Shown: positions 21,201 to 28,739 of the stretch, piece by piece
Numbering within the stretch: position 1 is the first letter of the stretch
Layout of the letters: every line of letters starts with the position of its first letter
Made by a program: the position numbers and the translations under genes
Assembly (NCBI RefSeq): GCF_022539665.2
Contig: NC_081339.1
Span: forward strand, 9,731,367-9,795,366
Source of the DNA: Daphnia carinata
Taxonomy: Eukaryota > Arthropoda > Branchiopoda > Diplostraca > Daphniidae
Length of the DNA stretch: 64,000 nt
Direction: 5' to 3'
The notes under the pieces: model-generated
Seen by the model: the letters and a program-made list of their open reading frames with translations, nothing else
Database searches by the model: none
Told to the model about the DNA's origin: nothing

Positions 21201-22382
21201 GATTTACCCAAAAACATTGAAGAATTCAACGACAAAATTAAATACGAAATAAGTAAAATGCACGACCAATATAAGATAAGCATCGAAACTGAACACGAAA
21301 ACAAGTTGGCAAAAGAAATTCGGGACGTTTATTGTCAACTATCAGCAATCAAAAGAACACAAGCAGTTATATTAGCCCAAACCAACGGAATTTTAGCAGC
21401 AGCAGCAGTAGGTTTACCAATCTGCACAAGACTACAAGGCTTCGGTCAAGCAATGACACTTCAACAATGCGAGGCAAAAAGAATTTTTATATCAGCAAAC
21501 GAAACCAAATGTGGATTTCAGCCGTTTTTTACTTACGAAGGAAAAAACTGTACGATTGGAACAGATGGATGGTCAATTCATCCATATTCTGATTGTTTCT
21601 GGAAAACACCTTTGGTAAATTTAAATGGAAATCCACACACATGGGAACACAATTCTACGACAGGAGATTGGATACGCCAGACACCTAGCATTCACATGCC
21701 TAATTTAGACCTCATTTCAGAATTTGAAGAACTCCATCTTAACGATTTCGACTTCGCGCTGAAAAGCCATCCAGCACACGAGACGATGGAAATGGAACAA
21801 TTAAATATTCTAAATGACCTAGTTGGCAGAATGCAAGAAGGCAACTCCAATTCTGTTGGAGACATTGTAATGTCAGAACAACAAGATAATCAAATAGGAA
21901 ACATGTTCTCATGGTTCGACAAACTAAAAATAATTGGTCTATCAGCGATAGGATTTGTACTATTCCTCGTATGTTTACGAATCTTCATTATTTGCAACCC
22001 CATCTCGAAGATAAAAGAACATATCCGCAGAAAACGGAACTTTACAACCAGATACGATGATGGCGTAGAGGAAGAACACGAACTCGCATCAATGATACCG
22101 GCACGAGAAACAAATTACCATTCGGAAATAGCAATCGAACAACCGTTCCTAAGAACAACCGCCCCTGCACAACTAACAACAGAAAGACAAGGTCAAATGC
22201 GCCCTCCCCGACCAAGTGCACCAAATTCATTAATTTACCCCTCTATCGAAACAACTGACACAATCACACGATGTACAGGAAAACACACCATGTGCACTTA
22301 CGTCGTCGGATATGGCATGGTTTGGGAAGACCTATGCCGTTGCATGTCCGAAACAGACAATAGTAATTCAGCCAGAAAGTAA
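18288..22382 (+). CDS. env: Env-like transmembrane glycoprotein with lectin-like and mucin-like regions
   Basis: 1364 codons, intact. The start is the ATG directly after a strong splice acceptor. A hydrophobic N-terminus (about residues 3-20) looks like a signal peptide. A basic KRKRS at about 305-309 could be a furin-type site. Two Cys-rich stretches resemble ricin-B (QxW) beta-trefoil repeats: about 405-475 (ICITEG, LCITLGTYQAIILTEC, QKWIFE) and about 617-705. Residues about 740-930 are Thr-rich and mucin-like. A conserved-looking Cys-containing ectodomain follows, then a membrane segment (IGLSAIGFVLFLVCLRIFII, about 1216-1235) and a roughly 125-residue tail. Such proteins would mount on the particle membrane. 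I do not see classic errantivirus Env signatures, and the protein is much longer than those. Confidence 0.8.
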   Translation: MELILSLIQLLTIIPSTYPIYSTVCDCQNVKTRGILDIEAPYYCNNKESDTAHLPRIPTLYTLKTTQKPAASWKGWTCKQWIKTKKITGSFWIGSFDTIYSQETKLISPLECWRMVNDKKCGDNNMQTGPAGLSFTATPTGEGQWYAIKTYHTLNCVAEQITLRQEKQDDPIESPFGPLNTTQQEGHFIQNQNTIVWGDRTTNNSYSQTLIKGSGYLELPRIPERENTSRLYDTNRQIEISFFNKPDRDITPQGYKVVGVPLTYLIFPTETTRKLYEMFKTTIHTCIQNTHLDTSVCKDYRELQLTKRKRSIQQEVTFLLNTPSEDSGKRLYSISYAWGPIRMGYQQSIRINEKDRSVNYNATIYIIYKPDENTQLTAHFRLKDDDPLPQGSEFEYIVDQTIRIQNSNICITEGEAGRLIVAKCSEFSTRWILDQQNHQLISQESYLCITLGTYQAIILTECRDDKNSVTQKWIFETVNTNPDIIENFPDTTLAEMQEIQQEQRKAITTTINSPLFGGILKTNHGSGNIIWDMIAWGLLKNGKTPNEKCLTHHGVNKQMTLEECDKEWPQCQEELRKLINSNDPLVQSQTMVANCSKATERGQAFEYTSDFTIRPFNTNTCIKANTTMLVLQECASTSSIWGTFEHTGQLMATDRTGLHSPSSDRKCLTQRVGRVTLGHCHSSSQKQHFNFEYRNPHQIRTLSAAAIIALHTKQPLDGKTLPTIPPLMKREDNNQSENSKTLVTPPATPTTEKHTTTTSVTTTTKPTIKTTLGTTAKTTVKSTTTIKPVTSTAASKPTTTQKVTTKPSMTSTSTKPTTTTKPIITSTSTKPTTTTRPTATAKITSTSTTTTTTKLTTTSTMATTTSSTTTEKTAKPTTTSSTTTATTTTHQPSSITTNTKTLSESSTTQQSSTHTTGVTPLALTGTTSTTEGTQIQAIEESSIRNLPLADSLIISMDQKAEDTSNNENLEADLPKNIEEFNDKIKYEISKMHDQYKISIETEHENKLAKEIRDVYCQLSAIKRTQAVILAQTNGILAAAAVGLPICTRLQGFGQAMTLQQCEAKRIFISANETKCGFQPFFTYEGKNCTIGTDGWSIHPYSDCFWKTPLVNLNGNPHTWEHNSTTGDWIRQTPSIHMPNLDLISEFEELHLNDFDFALKSHPAHETMEMEQLNILNDLVGRMQEGNSNSVGDIVMSEQQDNQIGNMFSWFDKLKIIGLSAIGFVLFLVCLRIFIICNPISKIKEHIRRKRNFTTRYDDGVEEEHELASMIPARETNYHSEIAIEQPFLRTTAPAQLTTERQGQMRPPRPSAPNSLIYPSIETTDTITRCTGKHTMCTYVVGYGMVWEDLCRCMSETDNSNSARK

Positions 22383-23075
22383 AAGTCCCAAGGTCATTGA
22401 AATTAAAAGTAGCCACTAAACATAACCCCTGACAAATTTAATTAATTACAAAATAAATTAGCTCCCAGAAAATAACACTCTTATCAGCATTTTTTTTTTC
22501 CGACCACTTAGGTGATTTTTAAAATATATCCCATACTCGTAACTTTATAGTAAAACAAAGAGTAGAGACAAAACCCGAATAACAATTTTGTATTCCAAAC
22601 TAACATGAACTAAAAAATTCAAAATAGAAAACCTTTGGGATAGACAAAACAAAAATTACAAACCCAAATAACATTTTTTTTTTCCTCGACTAAAACAAAC
22701 AAAAAAAGTCAATAACAAAATCATCGGAGAAAAAGCAGTGTAGTGTAACAAAGAACGACAGAAACTAACGCACGAAGAAAAAGAAAGACGCAAGAACCCC
22801 TATAAGAAAAGACAATGACTTAAAAAGGAAAATAGAAAGTTCAAAATGTAACGGTATATTTATCAATTCGCCCCACGGCGAAATAGAAGACGGAACACAT
22901 TAAAATAGAAGAAACTACCTGTTTTGAAATTAAGAAGAGGGGAACAAGAATTTATGAAAAACTCTGCAAAAGAAGACTTTTCAAAAAACTAACCTCTTCC
23001 CAGTGTTTCAACGACATAATTCAGACAAAGTTCTACAAAGAAAAGTGTCATCACAAGTCAACCTTTACTCTAAAA
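22383..23075 (+). other. A-rich untranslated segment between env and the ankyrin ORF, ending in a splice acceptor
   Basis: About 690 bp, A-rich and without an open frame. Near its end, CTAAC followed by CTCTTCCCAG (AG at 23002-23003) forms a branch-point-like and acceptor-like pair. No ATG occurs between this acceptor and the ankyrin ATG at 23076. Confidence 0.55.
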
Positions 23076-24317
23076 ATGGAAAACAACAACATCACTCAGG
23101 ATAACGCAATGGACGTAACCATCATCCCACAAGAAGAAAAAGAATGCGAATTAATATACATTAGTGATACTGAAAGTGAGAATAGCCAGCAGGAGTACAA
23201 AGAAAAGGAAAGTGCTAAAAATGCAGATGTGAACAAGCAGATAGTGAAAAATGTGGAATGGAACGGAATCAAAACCGAGAAAAACGATTTTTCCGAACTA
23301 GAGAGAAAAAGGAAAGACATCAGTGAATCAAGTGACGACGACACTGAGGAGGTAAATGCCTATAGTGAAATGGAACCCGATCTGGATAGTACCTACAGTA
23401 CCGAATTTATATTGGAAAATAACAGTGACACCGGTTTCCAATATGACCCACCCCACGGTACCGAATTGGAAAATGTTAGTGACACCGACCTCCAATGTGA
23501 ACCGCCCAAAAAACGGAGCAGACCGAATAACCAACAAAGGGAAACAGAAACATGCAAGAACTGTCGGATGAAGACAATAGCACCCCTTTCAACAGAACAA
23601 GCAGAGAAGGTTCAACTGCACCGACAGGCTACTATTGACTTGGAAGACGGAAAACTTTGTCTATCAATGATGGAAGCTACACTACCAACTATAAGAAGAT
23701 GCATCCAAAAAAGATTAGAATCGCTAGGATGTTGTCCACGACAAAAAATGGCCATATTCCTTAATAAAAGATACGAGGAAGGACGTACCCTGCTCCACAC
23801 CAGTATACAAAAAGTAAGGTACGACATAACTGATGCTCTACTTGCCTATGGGGCAAACCCCGAGATAATGTATCGAGGCAGCACAATTGGACACATGGCA
23901 GCGGAAAATAACGACTTATTCCTGGTAAGGATACTAAAACACCACAACTGCGAGTTCACAAATCGCAATAAAGACGGAGAAACCCCGCTAATGACAGCAA
24001 TATCACACGAACATGAGGAATGCGCACGCCTAATTTCGACACCAACAAACATCAAAATAGCAACCAGCAAGGGCAGAACCATCTTGCATTACCTCGCCAG
24101 ATATAGACTCGAAAACTTGGCTACGCAAATCTGTACAAAAAGAATAATTGACGTCAACCAGCAAGACGAAACGGGCACAACTGCCTTACACGAAGCAGTG
24201 AAATATAAACGACTGGACATGATCGAATTACTGCTTCTACATGGAGCAGATAAAAAGATAAAAGACAACCGTGGACATACGGCTGTAGCAAATAATAACA
24301 GCACAAACATACAATAA
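23076..24317 (+). CDS. Ankyrin-repeat accessory protein of the retrotransposon
   Basis: 413 codons between env and the 3' LTR; the ATG has a purine at -3 and G at +4. Residues 1-140 are acidic and Ser-rich (SESSDDDTEE). A basic PPKKRSRP at about 142-149 resembles a nuclear localisation signal, and a Cys pair (CKNC) is near 160. From about 230 come five to six ankyrin repeats, for example EGRTLLHTSI with LLAYGANPE, KDGETPLMTAI, KGRTILHYLA and TGTTALHEAVKYKRLDMIEL. Ankyrin arrays bind proteins; viral examples include IkB-like inhibitors of NF-kB. A comparable role here is only inference. It is absent from the older copy at 36-47 kb. Capture of a host gene is likely. Confidence 0.88.
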   Translation: MENNNITQDNAMDVTIIPQEEKECELIYISDTESENSQQEYKEKESAKNADVNKQIVKNVEWNGIKTEKNDFSELERKRKDISESSDDDTEEVNAYSEMEPDLDSTYSTEFILENNSDTGFQYDPPHGTELENVSDTDLQCEPPKKRSRPNNQQRETETCKNCRMKTIAPLSTEQAEKVQLHRQATIDLEDGKLCLSMMEATLPTIRRCIQKRLESLGCCPRQKMAIFLNKRYEEGRTLLHTSIQKVRYDITDALLAYGANPEIMYRGSTIGHMAAENNDLFLVRILKHHNCEFTNRNKDGETPLMTAISHEHEECARLISTPTNIKIATSKGRTILHYLARYRLENLATQICTKRIIDVNQQDETGTTALHEAVKYKRLDMIELLLLHGADKKIKDNRGHTAVANNNSTNIQ

Positions 24318-24530
24318 TCAAGACAAAGGTGGAACGAGTTATTCAACCATAGTCATCATTAGTATTCATAGAAGCAGCTGTAGTTGGTGACGGAAAAAGA
24401 AGAAGGAGAACAATTTCTGCTAAAAATTCAGGTGAAGGAACAAGTTTTTTATATTATCCGTAAAACAATAGTCGGTGATGGAAACACACACATTGGAGGA
24501 CCAATTCTTCTCATCGAAGAGGGGAAGGAA

Positions 24531-24731
24531 TGTAACGAGCCCACAGGCTATCCGAAGACAGCCACACCCTCAACATCCCTCAAGCGTTTCACAAGTGAAA
24601 GTGAACGTGTCCCCTCCCATTTTACCTTCATTTTGTATGTGTGTTAGTAGTATAAATACTGCATGATTGTAACATGTAATTCGGACTTGTTACGACAATC
24701 CACTGCAATACACGAGGTTTGAAACTTTACA
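24531..24731 (+). repeat. 3' LTR of env-bearing Gypsy element
   Basis: Begins TGTAACGAGCC and ends TTTACA (TG...CA ends), preceded by the purine tract at about 24518-24530. It has a TATAAAT at 24651-24657. By eye it is identical to the 5' LTR after the first bases. Confidence 0.92.
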
Positions 24732-24747
24732 GTTTGTAATTTTAATA

Positions 24748-25848
24748 TATTTATTAGCCTTTTTTTCCGGTGTTCTCAGTCGACCACAGTGTCAGTTTTA
24801 AAGCACATGAACTAGGTTGTTCTACCAAAGAACCAATCTCTTCAAAATAAACCAATCAAAAGCAAGTCAGTCAACTTTCCATAAGATGGATTTGAAAGGT
24901 GCACATGAAGGTCAATATTGCAAATATTACCCAAATATTTTCCCTGCTGAAATTTTATTTTTATTTTTTTCGTAGCAATCTCAGATGTGGACAGTGTGCC
25001 GGTACGGGGAATTGCTTATTCCACTGAGGAACCAATTTGTACAAGTTCAGCAACCGAATCAAGAGCACCTTATTCTGATTGCCAGCCGGTTGATCCATTG
25101 CCAACATCAATATTGCCGAACATCAGTATGTTGATCCAATTACCTCAAGTGAGAACGAGCCTTCTACCCAGAATGGTGAATAATTTCCATAATGATCTTT
25201 TGTTTACTGTATTTCTTAGCCTTTTTTTCCGGTGTTCTCAGTCGACCACAGTGTCAGTTGAGCACATGAACTAGGTTGTTCTACCAAAGAACCAATCTCT
25301 TCAAAATAAACCAATCAAAAGCAAGTCAGTCAACTTTCCATAAGATGGATTTGAAAGGTGCACATGAAGGTCAATATTGCAAATATTACCCAAATATTTT
25401 CCCTGCTGAAATTTTATTTTTATTTTTTTCGTAGCAATCTCAGATGTGGACAGCGTGCCGGTACGGGGATGTTGCTTATTCCACTGAGGAACCAATTTGT
25501 ACAAGTTCAGCAACCGAATCAGGAGCACCTTATTCTGATTGCCAGCCGGTTGATCCATTGCCAACATCAATATTGCCGAACATCAGTATGTTGATCCAAT
25601 TACCTCAAGTGAGAACGAGCCTTCTACCCAGAATGGTGAATAATTTCCATAATGATATTTTGTTTACTGTATTTATTAGCCTTTTTTCCGGTGTTCTCAG
25701 TCGACCACAGTGTGCCGAATCGACCTATCAACCTACTGATGTTGCCGAACATCAGTATGTTGATCCAATTACCTCAAGTGAGAACGAGCCTTCTACCTTG
25801 AATGGTGAATAATTTCCATAATGATCTTTTGTTTACTGTATTTCTAAA
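24748..25848 (+). repeat. Tandem 460-bp repeat (2.4 copies) carrying an exon-like segment
   Basis: Copies begin at about 24748, 25210 and 25670. The first two are nearly identical and about 460 bp long; the third has lost about 290 bp internally. Each full unit has a T-rich acceptor (TTTTTTTCGTAG) followed by a frame containing AYSTEEPICTSSATES and DCQPVDPLPTS. The third unit ends in a frame with AEHQYVDPITSSENEPS and a stop. The unit looks like a duplicated terminal exon; I do not recognise the protein. Confidence 0.75.
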
Positions 25849-25944
25849 AAACATTTTATTTTCAGTGCCAAGCAATACAAGCTTGCCGTTTGATTCTTCA
25901 CCGCGCGTTGTTGTACTTCCTAAGTTATCAACATTAACTGATTT

Positions 25945-26302
25945 TTGACTATTAAACTGAAACCAACTTTAGATCCAAACGCGGCAATATTTAACATAAA
26001 AAAAGTAAAAGAAAAATTTATATTCTTGAAAGGCAAAGGTGAAGCTGATAAGGCAAGAAGCATTGAAGAGAAACAGCCATGGGAAGGTGCTCGGCAAAGA
26101 GCTGAAGGTGTTAAGGTAAACTTTAAATTAACCAAAAAAAATTTCTTAGATCTTCAAATATTTTATTAATTTACTGTATCACAATAGGTAAAACAATACT
26201 AAGAGCAATAGGTGCAAAAGACAATGTGGAATTACTCGCCAAACCAACTAAGAAACAGGATAAAATCAAAATCACAAAGGAAAAAAAGTGGTTTGAAGTT
26301 TG
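25945..26302 (+). pseudogene. Two exon-like fragments of an unidentified Lys-rich protein
   Basis: The frame from about 25945 encodes KLKPTLDPNAAIFNIKKVKE and continues to PWEGARQRAEGVK at 26115, where a GT donor (AAG|GTAAAC) follows. After an AG at about 26187 a second frame runs on (TILRAIGAKDNVELLAKPT) to a stop at about 26302. The exon/intron boundaries look reasonable, but I cannot name the family. It may be the remains of the inverted-repeat element's own gene or of a captured host gene. Confidence 0.35.
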
Positions 26303-26917
26303 AACGCATCGAAGAACAGGAATAGAGAAAGGAAGACCAACAGAAAAGGGATAAATCAACATCAAGAAAACGAAAAATGAAAAGAAAGCATAAACTGAAA
26401 TAAACTAGCGAAAAAAGGGCCAAATTATCGCATGAATGGCCGAAATTTACTCATAGATGAGCTGACTCGTGTTCTATTATTTACGTGCCGTGTCATGATA
26501 GTTTTGGATAGCAATACACTGGCATGCCCTCCATGATCATTGAAAATTAAGAAAAAAAATCTTGGATTCATTTTAAAAGGTTAAGTGACTTCGGTAATCA
26601 CGGACGCACAAAAATAAGGTCTTTCCTGGTCAAAAATAATTAAAATGGATGTGTCATTATTAGTAGCTATGTGAGGTTATTGTTCCTCTTCCGCTTTAGC
26701 AGAAGCCACGCCATAACTATTGCAATTTTTCTCATAGCTGTCCCTACACAAGTTGGACATTTCAGTTTTGCTTATTACATTTAATGCTTTGGTGAAAAGC
26801 GCTCCTACCCTATATAACAGACAGCTTTCACCGCCTGGCATTGTTACAGAAGTAGGGTTTGATTTTAATATAATTATTGGAATCTTTGTAACTGTGAAAA
26901 GAATTGAAAATGTAATG
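26303..26917. other. Non-coding stretch inside the inverted repeat
   Basis: About 600 bp of AT-rich sequence with no recognisable coding or RNA feature. Confidence 0.4.
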
Positions 26918-27775
26918 AAGAAAATAAGATATAAATGGTATTTGAATCAAGAGTGAATTATAGTAGTCCTTTGTTTTGTCCTTGCTTCAGACGATATTTA
27001 GTTATAGATTGTAATATTGTTCCCATAAACATTAGTATCAAATTTTAATAATAATAAACTAGTCCTCATGTTAACATATTCGTTCCCAGCACCCACCAAA
27101 AGCCCCGCGGAAATCATTATTTTCGTTCTTACCATGTTGGTCTTTATCCATGGTTTTGTGTCAAATACTTTTCTTATTACGAAATGTACGTATCTTAAAT
27201 TATCTGTATATAATTTTTTTCTTATTAATCAATGTATTAAGGGGTATTTCAGCAAGAGCGACCCCTGCCCCCGGGAACGCCCATGGAATAAGGACATCAG
27301 TCGGGAAGGGGTGATACTAGGACTGGAAACGCCAGTAACAAAATGTAAAAGGCTAAAAACCAAACACTCCGTAAAAAGAAATATAACTTTTATACGTGAG
27401 CTGTATAAAACAACAGATAGAGCATGAAATCGTGCCAAAAAATTACAAATATGAATTGAAACAAAAAAGTTATGATAGAATGATTCGACGAGTAATTGAT
27501 GAAGTTGTTTGCAGTGCGGAAAACTACATAATCCGTCGGTTCTTCTTCTCCAATAGCGGATATTTAGACAGTAAGGCTATTTATGAAGGAGAAATAGGCC
27601 CAATACCAAGGAGAAATAGGACCCATGTGATGGAGAAATAGGACCCTTCAAAAAATGTTTGAACATTGGGTCCTAAATCTCCGTGTCCTATTTCTCCAGG
27701 TTCTATTTGTAGGTCCTAAATCTCTGGGTCCTTTTTCCCCAGGTCCTATTTCTCCGGCAATCCTTTATTCGATAA
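26918..27775 (-). repeat. Right arm of the 0.9-kb inverted repeat
   Basis: Reverse complement of the left arm at 9043-9955, with clear but imperfect similarity over nearly the whole length. It ends outside in the GGAGAAATAGGACC-type array. Short open frames here are not conserved in the other arm, so I do not call genes in it. Confidence 0.75.
27590..27775. repeat. Second palindromic GGAGAAATAGGACC array
   Basis: Three forward copies of the motif (about 27594-27649), then a short palindrome, then four to five reverse copies, several degenerate. Its order is the mirror image of the array at 9043-9212, as expected for opposite ends of one element. Confidence 0.8.
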
Positions 27776-27953
27776 CAGGTTTGTTATGTATTTAACATGT
27801 TCCATTTTCTGTTTTTTTTTATACCCTTTTTTGGTGGAATTGTTATCTACATCTTGTGTTGTGTTTTTATTCTTCTTCGTGAGTTAGTTTTCTTTGTTCC
27901 TTTGAAGAGTACACTGCTTGTGCCGTCGTTCTGTTTGTTATTTGTGATTCGCG

Positions 27954-28172
27954 ATGCAATGGTTTGATTTTAATTACTTTTCGCGGTATCGGCGACAAGT
28001 TGAAACCGCGTTGTCTAGCATTGATAAGGCGCTATATTCCACTCTTGAGAGTCATTTCCAGCGGTTTCGTCCCAAGAATCACGAAATGTTTTTTAACAAA
28101 TTTCGATTTTACTTTTCCGTTGCGGATTTTGTGCATTTTAACAACGAACGTCCATGGATCAATGACTACTAT
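27954..28172 (+). pseudogene. Small ORF interrupted by BEL insertion
   Basis: An ATG at 27954 opens a frame rich in aromatic and basic residues (MQWFDFNYFSRYRRQVETAL and on), which runs to the insertion point of the BEL element at 28172. Beyond the element it would meet a stop within a few codons, at about 36240. The uninterrupted frame would be about 75 codons. I do not recognise it, and it may be chance. Confidence 0.3.
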
Positions 28173-28540
28173 TGTCACCGATTTGATCGGTGGGGTTAGA
28201 ACCCGGTAGAGGGCTCCCTGTTCGCCACATTCTATTTTGTTTCTCTTCCCTTTTTTTTTGTTTTCTTGGTGGCCCTAGCGGGTCGACCCGGTCCAGTAAG
28301 TTTAAGTCTTATATACAGTCTCTACGAGTCTGTTTTCTGTCTCGTTGTCTTCCCTTTGTACCTCCTTTCAAGTCGACAATCACGTCGAAATACCCTCTTG
28401 TCCGTCGAAGTGTTCCTTGTTCAGTCAATACAAGTATAGCAAACTTCGTCAGTTATAATATTGGACAAGACAAGAAAGCAAAGGTAAAGGGACTGACAAA
28501 ATAAAAGCTATTGCTACTCTCTAATTTGAGATACGCAACA
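28173..28540 (+). repeat. 5' LTR of BEL element
   Basis: 368 bp. Nearly identical to the 3' LTR but lacks a stretch of about 46 bp after GATCGGTGGGG that is present in the 3' copy. Confidence 0.9.
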
Positions 28541-28739
28541 AATGGTGCCGAAACCCGGGACTCTGGAAATCGAATAGTGTAAATCTCCATTTCCAGCTGT
28601 CCAACCTTGTACTTTAGCGACCTCGTGTTGTTCACGTTCCGTAACCACGCTGGTCAACCAACCGTTCGAACTGTATCCGTTGATATCGTCTACATCCTGT
28701 GTCTGTTAAGCATTTGTGCCACCTTACTTCAATTGAAAG

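Larger units (their letters stand above)
11383..24731 (+). mobile_element. Ty3/Gypsy LTR retrotransposon with env and an ankyrin-repeat accessory ORF
   Basis: About 13.3 kb with LTRs at 11383-11583 and 24531-24731, a candidate primer-binding site directly after the 5' LTR (starting near 11585, TGGAGGTCCCAACGAGA), and a purine-rich tract (GAGGGGAAGGAA) immediately before the 3' LTR. Gene order is gag, pol (protease, RT, RNase H, integrase), env, ankyrin-repeat ORF. The Pol order and the YLDD reverse transcriptase place it in Ty3/Gypsy. The long intact pol, env and ankyrin frames and the matching LTRs indicate a recent insertion. I found no target-site duplication, and the first bases of the 5' LTR differ from the 3' LTR. 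A diverged, broken relative lies at 36387-47425. Confidence 0.9.

Noticed and set aside
27068-27641. Frames within the right inverted-repeat arm
   Set aside because: Not preserved in the left arm, so unlikely to be coding.
9043-27775. Maverick/Polinton virus-like transposon
   Set aside because: Size and long inverted arms fit loosely, but no DNA polymerase B, retroviral-like integrase of its own, packaging ATPase or capsid genes are present. The only integrase belongs to the inserted Gypsy element.
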